The translations under genes were made by a program, and so were the position numbers. From the NCBI GenBank assembly GCA_030278955.1, contig JAOANR010000003.1:22901050-22965049 (forward strand): 64,000 bases of DNA, read 5' to 3'. This stretch comes from Hygrophila difformis (Eukaryota; Streptophyta; Magnoliopsida; Lamiales; Acanthaceae). Every line of letters begins with the position of its first letter. Position 1 is the stretch's first letter. Below the pieces are notes generated by a model. It did no database searches. It worked only from the letters and a program-made list of their open reading frames with translations, and was not told where the DNA came from. Positions 1-8,803 of the stretch are shown in pieces.

Positions 1-70
1 AAACTGGTCAGAATATATACTGACAAAGAACAAAAGGACCCGAGCCAGCAAGAAAACCATTGCGAATATT

Positions 71-1363
71 GTGCAGAATAAAAATACTAATAAATCCTTC
101 AAAGAAAGGTTTGAAGCAGGAGATCCTCATGTTGGTGGTATCGACTCCTCAAGCGGGAACTTTCAATACTATGTTACTTGGAGCCCCACACATAGTCAAC
201 ACGAGTCTGACCCTGATGACCAAAATCCCAAATCCCCAAATAATCCTAAAAAGATCTCAGAAATCCCATCACCCATACCCCTCCAGCAAATCCCCCAGGC
301 CAAAGAATCCCTAGCCAATAACTAACCAAAAACCATCTATGACACATACTAATCTTCCTCAGTAGCCAAAAAGACTTCTGACTCCACTGTCCAATCCATC
401 CAACCCTCACAGTCAGAATGGTTTCTCAAATTATAGTTCCAGAATATTATTACCATAGAACCCGGCTTCGACAAAGAAGATCCTTTTGACACAGCAGAAG
501 CTATCTTTGGCAAAGATACCTGGTTCAAAAAATTCGATGATGACAAATCCCAACTCTATTATGAGTCCATCCTTGAATTTAGTGAGTCAGCCCAAATTAA
601 GCATGAAAAATTCCTATCCAATCCTTCTGAACTCCTATACTCGCAGTGTAAAATTTTCAGAGTCATTCCACCCTCAAAATGGTATGGATCCCTTACCGAA
701 CCAATCGTCTTTGGCACAAAGTATAAATCCCACCCGTTTGCCAAAAAACACTTCAACTATTTTGAATATCAGCAAGCTTGGTTCAATACCTTCTGGGTGA
801 CGAATCCATCCAAATAGCATACATGGTTGCTCTATTTCGATGATCAACTGACTGAATTCCTATCCGATCTGGTGGTCCACTTGGTGGAACCATTTTGGGT
901 CCGTTCCCCAAATACTACCGTCCCTTGTTCAACAGTCATGAGATTTTTTACCCGAGTACCACCTGACCCCAGATGAAAAAGATTTCTTTGATCCTCTCAC
1001 CAATTTCTGGAAAAAATTTTATTCTCCATGGATATTTAGCTGGAATCTAGAGATTCAAGGTTCTCAACATCGGGTTTTGAGAAGAAGATTCAAAGTAAAA
1101 TGGTGGAACAAATGCAACATTGTAAGAAGCATTTTCCCAGAACAGGTTGAACAGTGGATTCAACAATACAAAAAATGAAGAAGCATTACTGACAAGCGAA
1201 CTCCTGCACAAATCAAGTTTGAAGAACGAAAAAACCACATCGCTGCAAGAATTGCGGTTGCGAAAACCCTTGAAGAAGCAATGAAAATCATACAAGAGCT
1301 ACAAGCTCCTCCTGATGGTGCATCGACTTCCGATGGTACATTTGTAGAGAATGAAAAATTATA
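71..1363 (+). pseudogene. Decayed polyprotein fragment, possibly endogenous pararetrovirus-like
   Basis: A degenerate frame runs from 71 to about 820 with stops at 323-325, 350-352, 434-436 and 815-817. It continues in shifted frames to about 1363. Visible stretches are aromatic-rich (a WYGSL block near 680, HFNYFEY and AWFNTFW near 750-800) and a basic RRRFKVKWWNK block near 1080-1110. A charged helical tail rich in A, E and K ends at 1363. Aromatic-plus-KWW blocks of this kind occur in a family of plant polyproteins that I associate with Caulimoviridae-like integrated sequences; that assignment is from memory of the family and uncertain. No reverse transcriptase, protease or zinc knuckle is visible here, so only one region of a polyprotein is present, and the left end is cut by the window. 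It could instead be a retrotransposon gag-like frame. Confidence 0.4.
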
Positions 1364-2150
1364 AAATTTGGTGTATTTTAAAATTTTATTTATGTATTTA
1401 TATAAAAGATATAATCATTTTATTATATAAATTTTAGAAAAAATACTTGACCGATAGAATGGAGACAAGTGTCTCCATCCTATTGGCCCAAAGAAAGAGA
1501 CCAAATGGTCTTAGGTTGGGTGTTGGTCGACCACCCCAAGGCAACCGCCACTCCCCCCCCCCCCCCCCCTTTTTTTAATACTCCCTCCATTCCATTTTAG
1601 TTGTCTTTTTAGAAATAAAAAAGCATTCCAAAATAGTTGTCATTTTATGTATTTATATCATACTTTTCCAATATTACCCTTATCTTTTCATAAATATTAC
1701 TTCAAAAAATTACAAATATCTCCGAAATTTCCCTCGAAATTTAAATATCTTTAAAATTTCCCTAAATTTATATGTCCGATATAGTTACCGAAACTGATAT
1801 TTAAAACCTTGCTTATAAAGAATAAAAACTCTAAAATATTAATATATTTTTCTATTTATTTTTATTTCATAAAAATTTGAAAATGAGTTAAATATATCAA
1901 AATTGATATATTATGTATTTAACAAAAATATAGCAATAGTGATCTCTATTTGTACAGAATGAAAAATTATAAAATGTGATATACTCCCATTGGCCAATAT
2001 AATTTATTAATTATTTTTATTTTAAATTATCAAAAATATAGTGATTTTAATAGAATTTATTTAAAATTTTAGTTGACCAATAGGAATGAGACAAATGTCA
2101 CATTCCCATAGGGAGAGGCAACCACAGGGAACCATGTGGTTGGATTTTTG
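1346..2150 (+). repeat. Pair of diverged direct repeats
   Basis: The string GAATGAAAAATTATAAAAT occurs at about 1350-1368 and again at about 1958-1976. Both are followed by AT-rich sequence, then TTGACC(G/A)ATAG, then GAGACAA.TGTC, then a segment ending in a GGCAACC motif (near 1540 and 2117). The two copies are about 610 bp apart. They look like two copies of one small mobile or satellite unit, with the second interrupted or diverged. No terminal inverted repeats could be fixed. Confidence 0.45.
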
Positions 2151-2330
2151 AAAAGGTCGCTAATGAGCTCATGGACCTTTTGAATTTTAGAATTATTTTT
2201 TTTATTAATTAGTGATGTGGAGGTTGATCCAAGGGGTGGGGTGGTCATTGTTGGAGCTAGTCTTAGAGAGGCGGCAGAGCCGTCCATGGAGTAAAGCAGA
2301 CATATTATTTAATAGGTGCAGAATATTGAG
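1364..2330. other. AT-rich non-coding stretch
   Basis: No coding potential is visible. It contains a homopolymer of C running into T near 1553-1576, a Stowaway-like terminus near 1579, and two diverged direct copies of one segment (listed separately). Confidence 0.6.
1579..1690. mobile_element. Stowaway-like (Tc1/mariner MITE) terminus, truncated
   Basis: TA followed by CTCCCTCCATTCCATTTTAG at 1579-1600 matches the usual plant Stowaway/mariner end (TA target, CTCCCTCC start). The matching inverted end (GGAGGGAG then TA) was not found downstream, so only one terminus is called and the right border is arbitrary. Confidence 0.45.
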
Positions 2331-2870
2331 CCTTTTTATTAGGTCTGCCTCATAATACAAGAAATGTTACTTGGTACTCAGACTTCCCAAGATGATGGTT
2401 TTACCTCTGGATCCTCGGGATTCAAGGATATTCTGGTGACTGATTCATGGATTTCAATGATATTCCGGTGACTAGAACATGAACTACCGGACACTCAACT
2501 AAGCTAGGAACAATGCACACATAGGGACTCACAACAAACTCTAACACAAAGTTGCTAACACTAGATCAGAAATGGAAAACTCTTGGAGATCGCAGAAGAA
2601 TCCTTATCTTTTCCGGCGTGATTTTTCCGGTGGGAAATCACTCTTTCTCTCACTAGGGTGCTTGGAAACTTGGTCCTCTTCTTGCAACTATGGAACTCTA
2701 TATATAGGAGGTGGAGGAGGGCCATTCTGAAAATGTTGAAGGAGAATATATGAAACTTGAGGGACCATTCTACAAATTCGGGGGATGAAGTGAAAATCAT
2801 GGGGATCAAAGCGCCGTTGGGAGTGGGTGCCATGTCTCCGCATTATGCGGGGAATAAATCTATTTTGTTT
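2331..2870 (-). promoter_or_regulatory. Minus-strand promoter/leader-like region
   Basis: Read on the minus strand, this stretch has a TATA box (CCTATATATAG, 2698-2708), then a leader without long frames, and an AATAAA-type signal about 370 bp downstream (near 2330-2336). That order resembles the U3-R of an LTR or a pararetroviral leader. No TG...CA borders or target duplication could be fixed, so the origin is open. Confidence 0.3.
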
Positions 2871-2880
2871 TTAAAAAAAA

Positions 2881-3022
2881 GTCTGGGACTGGCTCCTTCG
2901 GGATTTTTTTTTGGAGCATGATCAAACTTAAATACAAGCTGTAAGAAACAGAGCAGATGAATATAATACTTGATTTTTTTTAAAGTTCGGGACAAGCTCC
3001 TGCGGGATTTTCGGAGCATGCG
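2881..3022 (+). repeat. Two diverged copies of a 40-bp motif
   Basis: GGGACTGGCTCCTTCGGGAT then GGAGCATG at 2884-2921 recurs as GGGACAAGCTCCTGCGGGAT then GGAGCATG at 2987-3021, about 100 bp apart. It is followed by an AT-rich inverted repeat of TAAATAAATA/TATTTATTTA type (3039-3082). No function can be assigned. Confidence 0.5.
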
Positions 3023-3109
3023 TAAAATGGTTTGACAAAATAAATAAATAAATAAAATTTAATATTTATTTATTTATTTATTTTTCTATACAATATTCAT
3101 ACTTATTTG

Positions 3110-3592
3110 TAGGGGTGGGCAAAAAAATCGAATCGAACCGCTGAACCGCTGATCTGAACCGAAACCGAACCGAATTTTCGGTTAACCGGGGTGTTCGGTT
3201 CGGTTACAAATACCTCAACACAAGTATTTGTTTGGTTCGGTTCGGTTTCGGTTTTTACAAAATTTTAACCCCGGTTAACCTAACCGAACCGTATATTATA
3301 TTATTATTATTATTAAATTTTGTTCTTTAAATATATATTTATATATAATATATTATTTACAAAATATAACAAATATGTTCTAACCCTAAACTAATACAGC
3401 TTTCCTCGGCCTTCTTCCCTCCAGATCCCCTCTTCATCCCGTCGTCATCCTCTTCGCTTCATCCTGTTGTCATCCTCTCCTCTTCATCACGTCATCCCGG
3501 CACAATGGCGATGCCGCTCTTCCCGTCCGCCCTTCCCTTCATTCGTGAAATCGCTCAGCCCGTCCGGTTTCGCTGGTTGCTGCACATCCCGA
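3110..3592 (+). mobile_element. hAT-type 5' end with foldback subterminal repeats
   Basis: TAGGGGTGGGCAAAA at 3110 is typical of non-autonomous and autonomous hAT ends in plants. It is followed by dense copies of CCGAACCGAA and GGTTCGGTT in both orientations. CGGTTAACCGGGG (3179-3191) pairs with CCCCGGTTAACC (3269-3280), forming a foldback about 80 bp apart. Plant hAT transposases bind subterminal repeats of this kind. The stretch 3370-3592 is a C/T-rich leader with repeated CATCCTCTTC-like units and no clear frame. It is probably the 5' end of the hAT element whose transposase lies at 50229-52190, because the sequence resumes at 39233 after element 1 and at 49495 after the Sirevirus. The matching 3' inverted end was not found. 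Confidence 0.45.
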
Positions 3593-6520
3593 TGTGACAC
3601 CGTGTATTTTCCGTACATTTTTGTAACCAAACAAATTCAAATTGTTTTGAACTACGTTATGGCTTGATCCCTTCACAGGGTACGTAGGCAGCTTAGAAGT
3701 TTTAATTCTAAGTTCAGTCACAAAATAACAAAACAAACAAAAGGATTCATTCTTAACACGAGAAAAGCCGAAACACAACTTCGAGGACGAAGTTGATTCT
3801 TAAGGAGGGTAGACTGTAATACCCGAGAATTTTTTGCAACATAAAATAAATAAATAAATAAATAAAATAAATGAATAAATAAATAAAAAATAAACAAAAC
3901 AATAAGTAAATATAATAAATGAATAAACATAATATATAGATAAGGAAATGAGAAATGGAATTTAATTTAAGAAGGAATTAAATTTCCAATACCCGTAAAG
4001 CCAAAGATAAATTAATCAAAGAAATTGTACAAGTGTACCCGACACTAATGGACTCGAGAATTCGAGGCCAATTGTAATACCCGAGAATTTTGCAACATAA
4101 AACAATGATTAAATAAATAAACAATAAATAAATAAATAAACAATAAATAAAATAAATACAATAAATAAATGAATCCAGCAAATAAATAAATAAATAAGGA
4201 CAGGAAATGAGAAATGAGATTTAACTTAAAAAGGAATTAAAAGGAAATTAATTAAATAAAAAGAATTAAATAAAGATAAATAAATTGTACACCGAAACCC
4301 GACACCAATGAACTCGAGAATTCGAGTCCAAACATTCAATCAGACCCGAGTAAAATTTAGAGAGGCAATAGGAACCCGAAGATACCCCGGAAATCGGAAT
4401 CCGGGAGCATAGGGGGATAGAAGTCCGAAAGAGAGGAGGAAATGCACGACGGATCGCACGACCCGCCCGGACCGAAGTCCAGGCGAGGGCCGCGCGGTCA
4501 AAGGGAAGAAAGCGCGCCACGACCGCGCCGTTTGACAGATTCGCCCGTGCGAGATTTACTCGCCCGAATCCGGATTTTCCGACTTCGGTTGAACACCATT
4601 CGGCTCAAGACTCTTAGAGTCAGACCTTGGACGCCCCTAGGTCTTATTTACCTATAAATAAGCCCTCTTGAAAGCTCCGAACACTTTTCCAAAACCCTAC
4701 AACTCTCTATACGTCCGAAAACCCTAATTCCGGAGTCGTCGGAGGCACGAAACCAAGGCAAGGACTGCGTGGACGAAATTTTGAAGATCTCCAGCGTCGT
4801 GGTAAGCTTTGATCCGATCCTTGTTCTATATACGATTCGAAATCGAATCCTAACCTTCTTCTTTTTCTTTCTACGCCCCGAATCGGATCTAGAACGTAGA
4901 ACCAGACGAACGGAGAGGATAGACGGAGGACTGGAAGCCACGCCTTCGAAATAGACGATCCCGGATATCTAAAAATCTGTAAGTTAACGCTTACATGGTT
5001 TTGGGAGTAATTAAACACATAAAACTAAAAGCTTCATCAAATCTTTCGTAAATCTGTCATAATACGTTTTCTACCGGCACAACAGTTTTGTTGATTTTTT
5101 CCGAACCTTAAAACGACTTCAAACGGAAAAACTTAAAACACAAAAAACGTTTCTAAGGCTTAGATGTATCTACTGTAAAATTTTCAGAATTTTTAGAGAC
5201 GTTTTGATATGTGAAATCACGTTTTTGACTTTGGTTCTAGACCGATTTAGATCTTTAGAAGAACATGAAAGTTGTAGATAAATGTATTAAGAAGGTCTCT
5301 GTAAAATTTCATTAAGGTTGGAGTTGATTTGCTATGGTAAATCTTGATAATCTTGAATTGATGTACACGAAATTCGGACAGATTAATGATATGACGAAAA
5401 TTGATGTAGTTGACCTATTTCGATATCTCGGATTGAAAAAGTTAAAACACAAAAGTTGTTCATCTCGATGTTTCTGAGTCAGTGGTAAAGTTTCAGAATT
5501 TTTGGAATTAAAATCGATTTTTACTGCATTTTAGAGTAAACTGTGGTTGACCGAGTCAAATCTTGAAATCTTGTTGAAACGGTGAAACTAGCCTTTAAGG
5601 TTTAAACGAGTAGAAGACTCTTTGAAATAAATATATGAAATCTAGAATTTAGGAAATCCCCTTTACAAACTTGATCTTTAAAATTAGGGGGTGAGTGCTC
5701 TGCAGGGTGCCCTCCTAACGATTCACTTCGTGCCTATATGGACGATGGTGACCCGCGCGAAATATTGAGATTTGTTGCCAAAACGGCATGAGATATATGG
5801 CCTACACTCTCGTGAATATCCTTATGGGTTTCCCGAGGCTCCGGAGTGGTACTGGGTATGGCAGATACGGCTGCGGCCGCCGGTTTCCGGCTAAACTTGT
5901 TGACATCGCGATGCTATCGTGAAACTTTGAAATACTAAATCTTGGGAGTAAATGGGGATAGTTAAATATTAAATTGTTGTCTTTTAAATTATTAAATGCT
6001 TCATTTAAATTAATTATGGCTTTATTTAAATTATTTATGAATATTATCATGCTTTTATGTAAATGTTAAATTAGTGGCTTTTAAACCCTACGATCATGCA
6101 TGTGTTAACTTACTCAGCAAGTTGTGCTGACCAAACCATTTATTTTCCTTTTTCCTTACAGAGTATGTAGAATGATCATGAGCACATTCATGCATGGGGG
6201 AAACTATATTTTTGCAAACTTTATTATTTAAATTCTTGCATTAGACATTAGAATAAACGGGCCTGTTTAACCCGTGTTTTGACCATGTTGGTCGTATTTA
6301 CATTCCGCTGCAATATTATACTTAAATACTATTTCCGCTGCGCTATGATATTATTATTTTCGAGACTATATTGTATGGGCTGTTTACAAATGCTTTAAAT
6401 ATTTTTAAACACTGAAATACCTAGCCTTGCATCTCTTTAATAAGCCGGAGAAACCGTGTCTTACTAGGGAGGTGTGGCGGTAACATCCCGACCTGGGTGA
6501 CCAAAAACCGGGGTGTTACA
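3593..6520 (+). repeat. 5' LTR of element 1, with two internal LTR-head copies
   Basis: The LTR begins TGTGACACCG and ends GTGTTACA, directly before the primer site. Positions 3593-3814 match 36899-37120 of the 3' LTR. A second LTR-type head, TGTAATACCCGAG, starts at 3815 and again at 4073; the segments 3815-4072 and 4073-4330 are diverged tandem copies. If only TGTAATACCCGAG heads are accepted, the LTR would be 4073-6520 (2,448 bp), close to the other copies. I prefer 3593 because the 3' LTR shares that head in the same order and the flanks nearly match. Confidence 0.6.
4653..4660 (+). promoter_or_regulatory. TATA box in U3 of the element 1 5' LTR
   Basis: TATAAATA lies about 180 bp downstream of a GC-rich block (4440-4560). 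The same motif sits in the same context in the other LTRs at 14032-14039, 22526-22533 and 31028-31035, and inverted at 34896-34903. Conservation in every copy supports it as the element's own promoter. Confidence 0.6.
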
Positions 6521-6523
6521 AGT

Positions 6524-6534
6524 TGGTATCAGAG
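6524..6534 (+). other. Primer binding site, initiator tRNA-Met, element 1
   Basis: TGGTATCAGAG lies three bases after the LTR end at 6520. It is complementary to the 3' end of plant initiator tRNA-Met, the usual primer of these retrotransposons. Confidence 0.85.
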
Positions 6535-6744
6535 ACTGGCTATTTTTAAACTATTATTTTTAAACCATTATTATTTTTAAACTACTATTAGTATTTTGAC
6601 TATTATTTTAAATTTTAAAGTATTATTTCCATGGAAAGATTTTTATTTTAAAACCAATGTAAATATATATATATATATAGTGCATTAAATTATTTTTGGG
6701 GGGATCATCATTTGCATTTGCATATTGCATCTCTCTTATGCTGA

Positions 6745-6870
6745 GAACTTAGAATCTTGGCGAATTTTAACTTAGGATCTTGGCGAATTTCAACTTAGAA
6801 TCTTGGCGAATTTCAACTTAGAATCTTGGCGAAGTTTAACCTAGAATCTTGGCGAATATTAACTTAGATC
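6745..6870 (+). repeat. Leader tandem repeat, about 25-bp unit, 5 copies
   Basis: Five imperfect copies of CTTAGAATCTTGGCGAATTT lie between the primer site and the leader frame. Copy A has five and copy B four. The repeat ends at the same AACTTAGATC in all copies, just before the leader ATG. Confidence 0.8.
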
Positions 6871-6885
6871 TTTTGCTTGCGCTAG

Positions 6886-7221
6886 ATGGCTAGTCAAGAT
6901 ATGATGCAATTGATGATCAAAATGATGAACGTTCATCTTGATTCCCGACAAACCATAGAACAAATGAAATATCGTATGGCTCAATTGGAGGCAAATTTGC
7001 ATCACATGGGCAACTTGAGAGAGGCGGATCACCACCGCATAAACCAACTGGAACGCCAAGTCCAAACCCTCACTACACAAAACCTAAAACTGAAGGAACA
7101 CATCGATGCTCATGGGCAAGACTTGAACACTATCTTTGACGATCTACTGCCGCCAAGTTCGGAGGAGGAAGACCCGGAAGAGGATCCCGCTACCCCACCG
7201 GAGGACGTCTTGAGACGCTAG
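6886..7221 (+). CDS. Leader ORF: 111-aa coiled-coil protein upstream of gag (element 1)
   Basis: The frame is complete from ATG (6886) to TAG (7219-7221). Residues 1-25 are Met-rich. Residues 26-80 have heptad spacing of L/I/M (MKYRMAQLEANLHHM, then NQLERQVQTLTTQNLKLKE) and should form a coiled coil. The C-terminus from about residue 90 is very acidic (PPSSEEEDPEEDP). No cysteine or enzyme motif is seen. It sits between the tandem repeat and gag, with its own stop and about 320 bp before gag, so it is not the gag N-terminus. The same frame occurs complete at 24896-25231 and with one stop at 16364-16699. Against copy B there are about 24 silent-only and 11 replacement codons and no indel, which argues that it was translated and selected. 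I do not recognise it; a role in assembly or RNA binding would be a guess. Confidence 0.6.
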   Translation: MASQDMMQLMIKMMNVHLDSRQTIEQMKYRMAQLEANLHHMGNLREADHHRINQLERQVQTLTTQNLKLKEHIDAHGQDLNTIFDDLLPPSSEEEDPEEDPATPPEDVLRR

Positions 7222-7537
7222 GAATTCTACTTATAGTAGATACTATTTTGCTAGGAAAATATTTCTACTTTTGTACTAAAATCTCGTTTAAGGAAATAAA
7301 ATGCCCGATTTATTTATGATAAATCGAAAAAAAAAAATTTAATCCGGACAGACCTGTTCGTACGACAAAAAAAAATGAAATAAAATAAAACAAATTAAAA
7401 TAAAACCCCGAAGCGTACGGCGCTTCTTAGTTCGATCGAGCACCACGTGCGAAATTACAAAACACAAACACATTTATAGAAATTGTTTAACCTATATGCT
7501 AATTTCACAAGTCCTAATCCACCCTATTTGTACCAGA
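7222..7537 (+). other. Spacer between leader ORF and gag
   Basis: AT-rich non-coding sequence with A-tracts near 7326 and 7367. Equivalent spacers occur at 16700-16997 and 25232-25497. It contains GCACCACGTGC (near 7440), conserved in copy A and altered in copy B. No promoter is claimed. Confidence 0.5.
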
Positions 7538-8803
7538 ATGGCACCCAGAGGAAGAGGAAGAGGAAGAACTCAAACCGCTCCCCAAACCACTACTGAAACA
7601 CCTACTGAAACACCTCCTAATGTCACTGAACTGACCCCACCTGTAGAGGAACAACCCCAAGGTGCGCAGGACGCCCCCGCACCGAACAATGTGGGCGATC
7701 GTCTTCGGACGATAGAGGAGGTTTTGATTGCGCTAGGGAATGCGCAAGTCAACCAAGGCCAAGCTGCGGCGGTACCTCCGCCCCAAGCTCGCCCTAACTA
7801 TCTGGCAATGGTGAATCCCTACCAGCCACCCCACTATGCTGGTGAGGAGGATCCAGCCAAACTAGAAGAATGGATCCGAACCTTCGACAAGCTGTTGGGA
7901 GCAGTCAAATGTCCGGAAGGAGAAAGGGTGCATGTCGCTTCGTACTACTTGGGAGGCGAAGCGGACGACTGGTGGCAGGCAACTCAAGCCAAGCTGACTG
8001 AAGATGACGAGCCCTACTCTTGGACGGAAATGATGGAACTACTCAGGGATCGATTCTATCCCTTGAGTACTAAAGCTGGCATGTACGAAGAATTTCTGTC
8101 ACTGAAGCAAGGAGGCCAAACCGTACTAGAGTACTACACTTGATTCAAGGAGCTGGTGAGGTTCGCACCAAGACTCGTACCCACGGATGCAGAGAAAGCA
8201 CAGAAGTTCGAGATGGGACTGAACCTGTCTGTTCGCGAGGTGATCGCGGGGGTACACTACCCCGATTTGCAAGCTGTGTATGACCGCGCTGTGGCAGTAG
8301 CGCATGTGCAACAACTGAAGAGAAGGGTGAGTGGGGAGTCCAGCAGGGGTCCCCAAGACAAGAGAAACTGGGACTCGAGAAGCGAGAACAACACTGGAAG
8401 GAACGAACAACGAGAGGGTCGAATAGGCCACAACAAAACAACAATGGGAGGAGGTTCAACCAAGAAGATCCGGTACCACCTTGCCAAGATGTGGACGACC
8501 CCATCTGGCAAGGGGGTGCCCTCAACATGGCGCCTGCTTCCGATGTGGTCGAATGGGTCACATACGTCGGGAGTGCCGAACTAGGCTTGAAAACATAACG
8601 AAAAGGGAAGACCTGGTCACGGGGCAGGAACGCCTCAGAACCAAAATGGGCGGAACAGAAACAACTAGGGGTATAGACCCCCTCAAAACCAATTTAGGTC
8701 GCCGAATCAGAACCAGAACCAACGACCTCCGCCACCGCAGAATCAAAACCAACAGCAAAATCAGCAGCAGAATGCGAATCAGCAGGACAACCAAGGACGC
8801 CCT
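7538..8803 (+). pseudogene. gag: gag of element 1, broken
   Basis: Capsid/nucleocapsid protein of a Ty3 element. The start ATG 7538 (MAPRGRGRG) is chosen because it is shared by all three copies; an in-frame upstream ATG at 7496 is not needed. The N-terminus is Arg-Gly rich, then Pro/Thr rich. The retrotransposon gag domain follows at about residues 100-200 (EEWIRTFDKLLGAVK, DDWWQATQAK, LRDRFYPL). A TGA at 8141-8143 interrupts the gag domain. A small indel near 8410 shifts the frame, so the paired zinc knuckles (CPRCG-like, then CFRCGRMGH, from about 8484) are read in another frame. Further changes restore the original frame before 8804. In copy B the same region is open apart from one stop. 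Confidence 0.8.

Noticed and set aside
1553..1576. Long C homopolymer running into T
   Set aside because: Could be real or a sequencing artefact; no feature inferred.
3370..3592. C/T-rich stretch as a possible host gene exon
   Set aside because: Short frames only, repeated CATCCTCTTC phrases and no domain; better explained as leader of the hAT element.
6524..6534. TGGTATCAGAGC-type strings as possible tRNA fragments
   Set aside because: They sit directly after LTR ends and are primer binding sites; no cloverleaf surrounds them.
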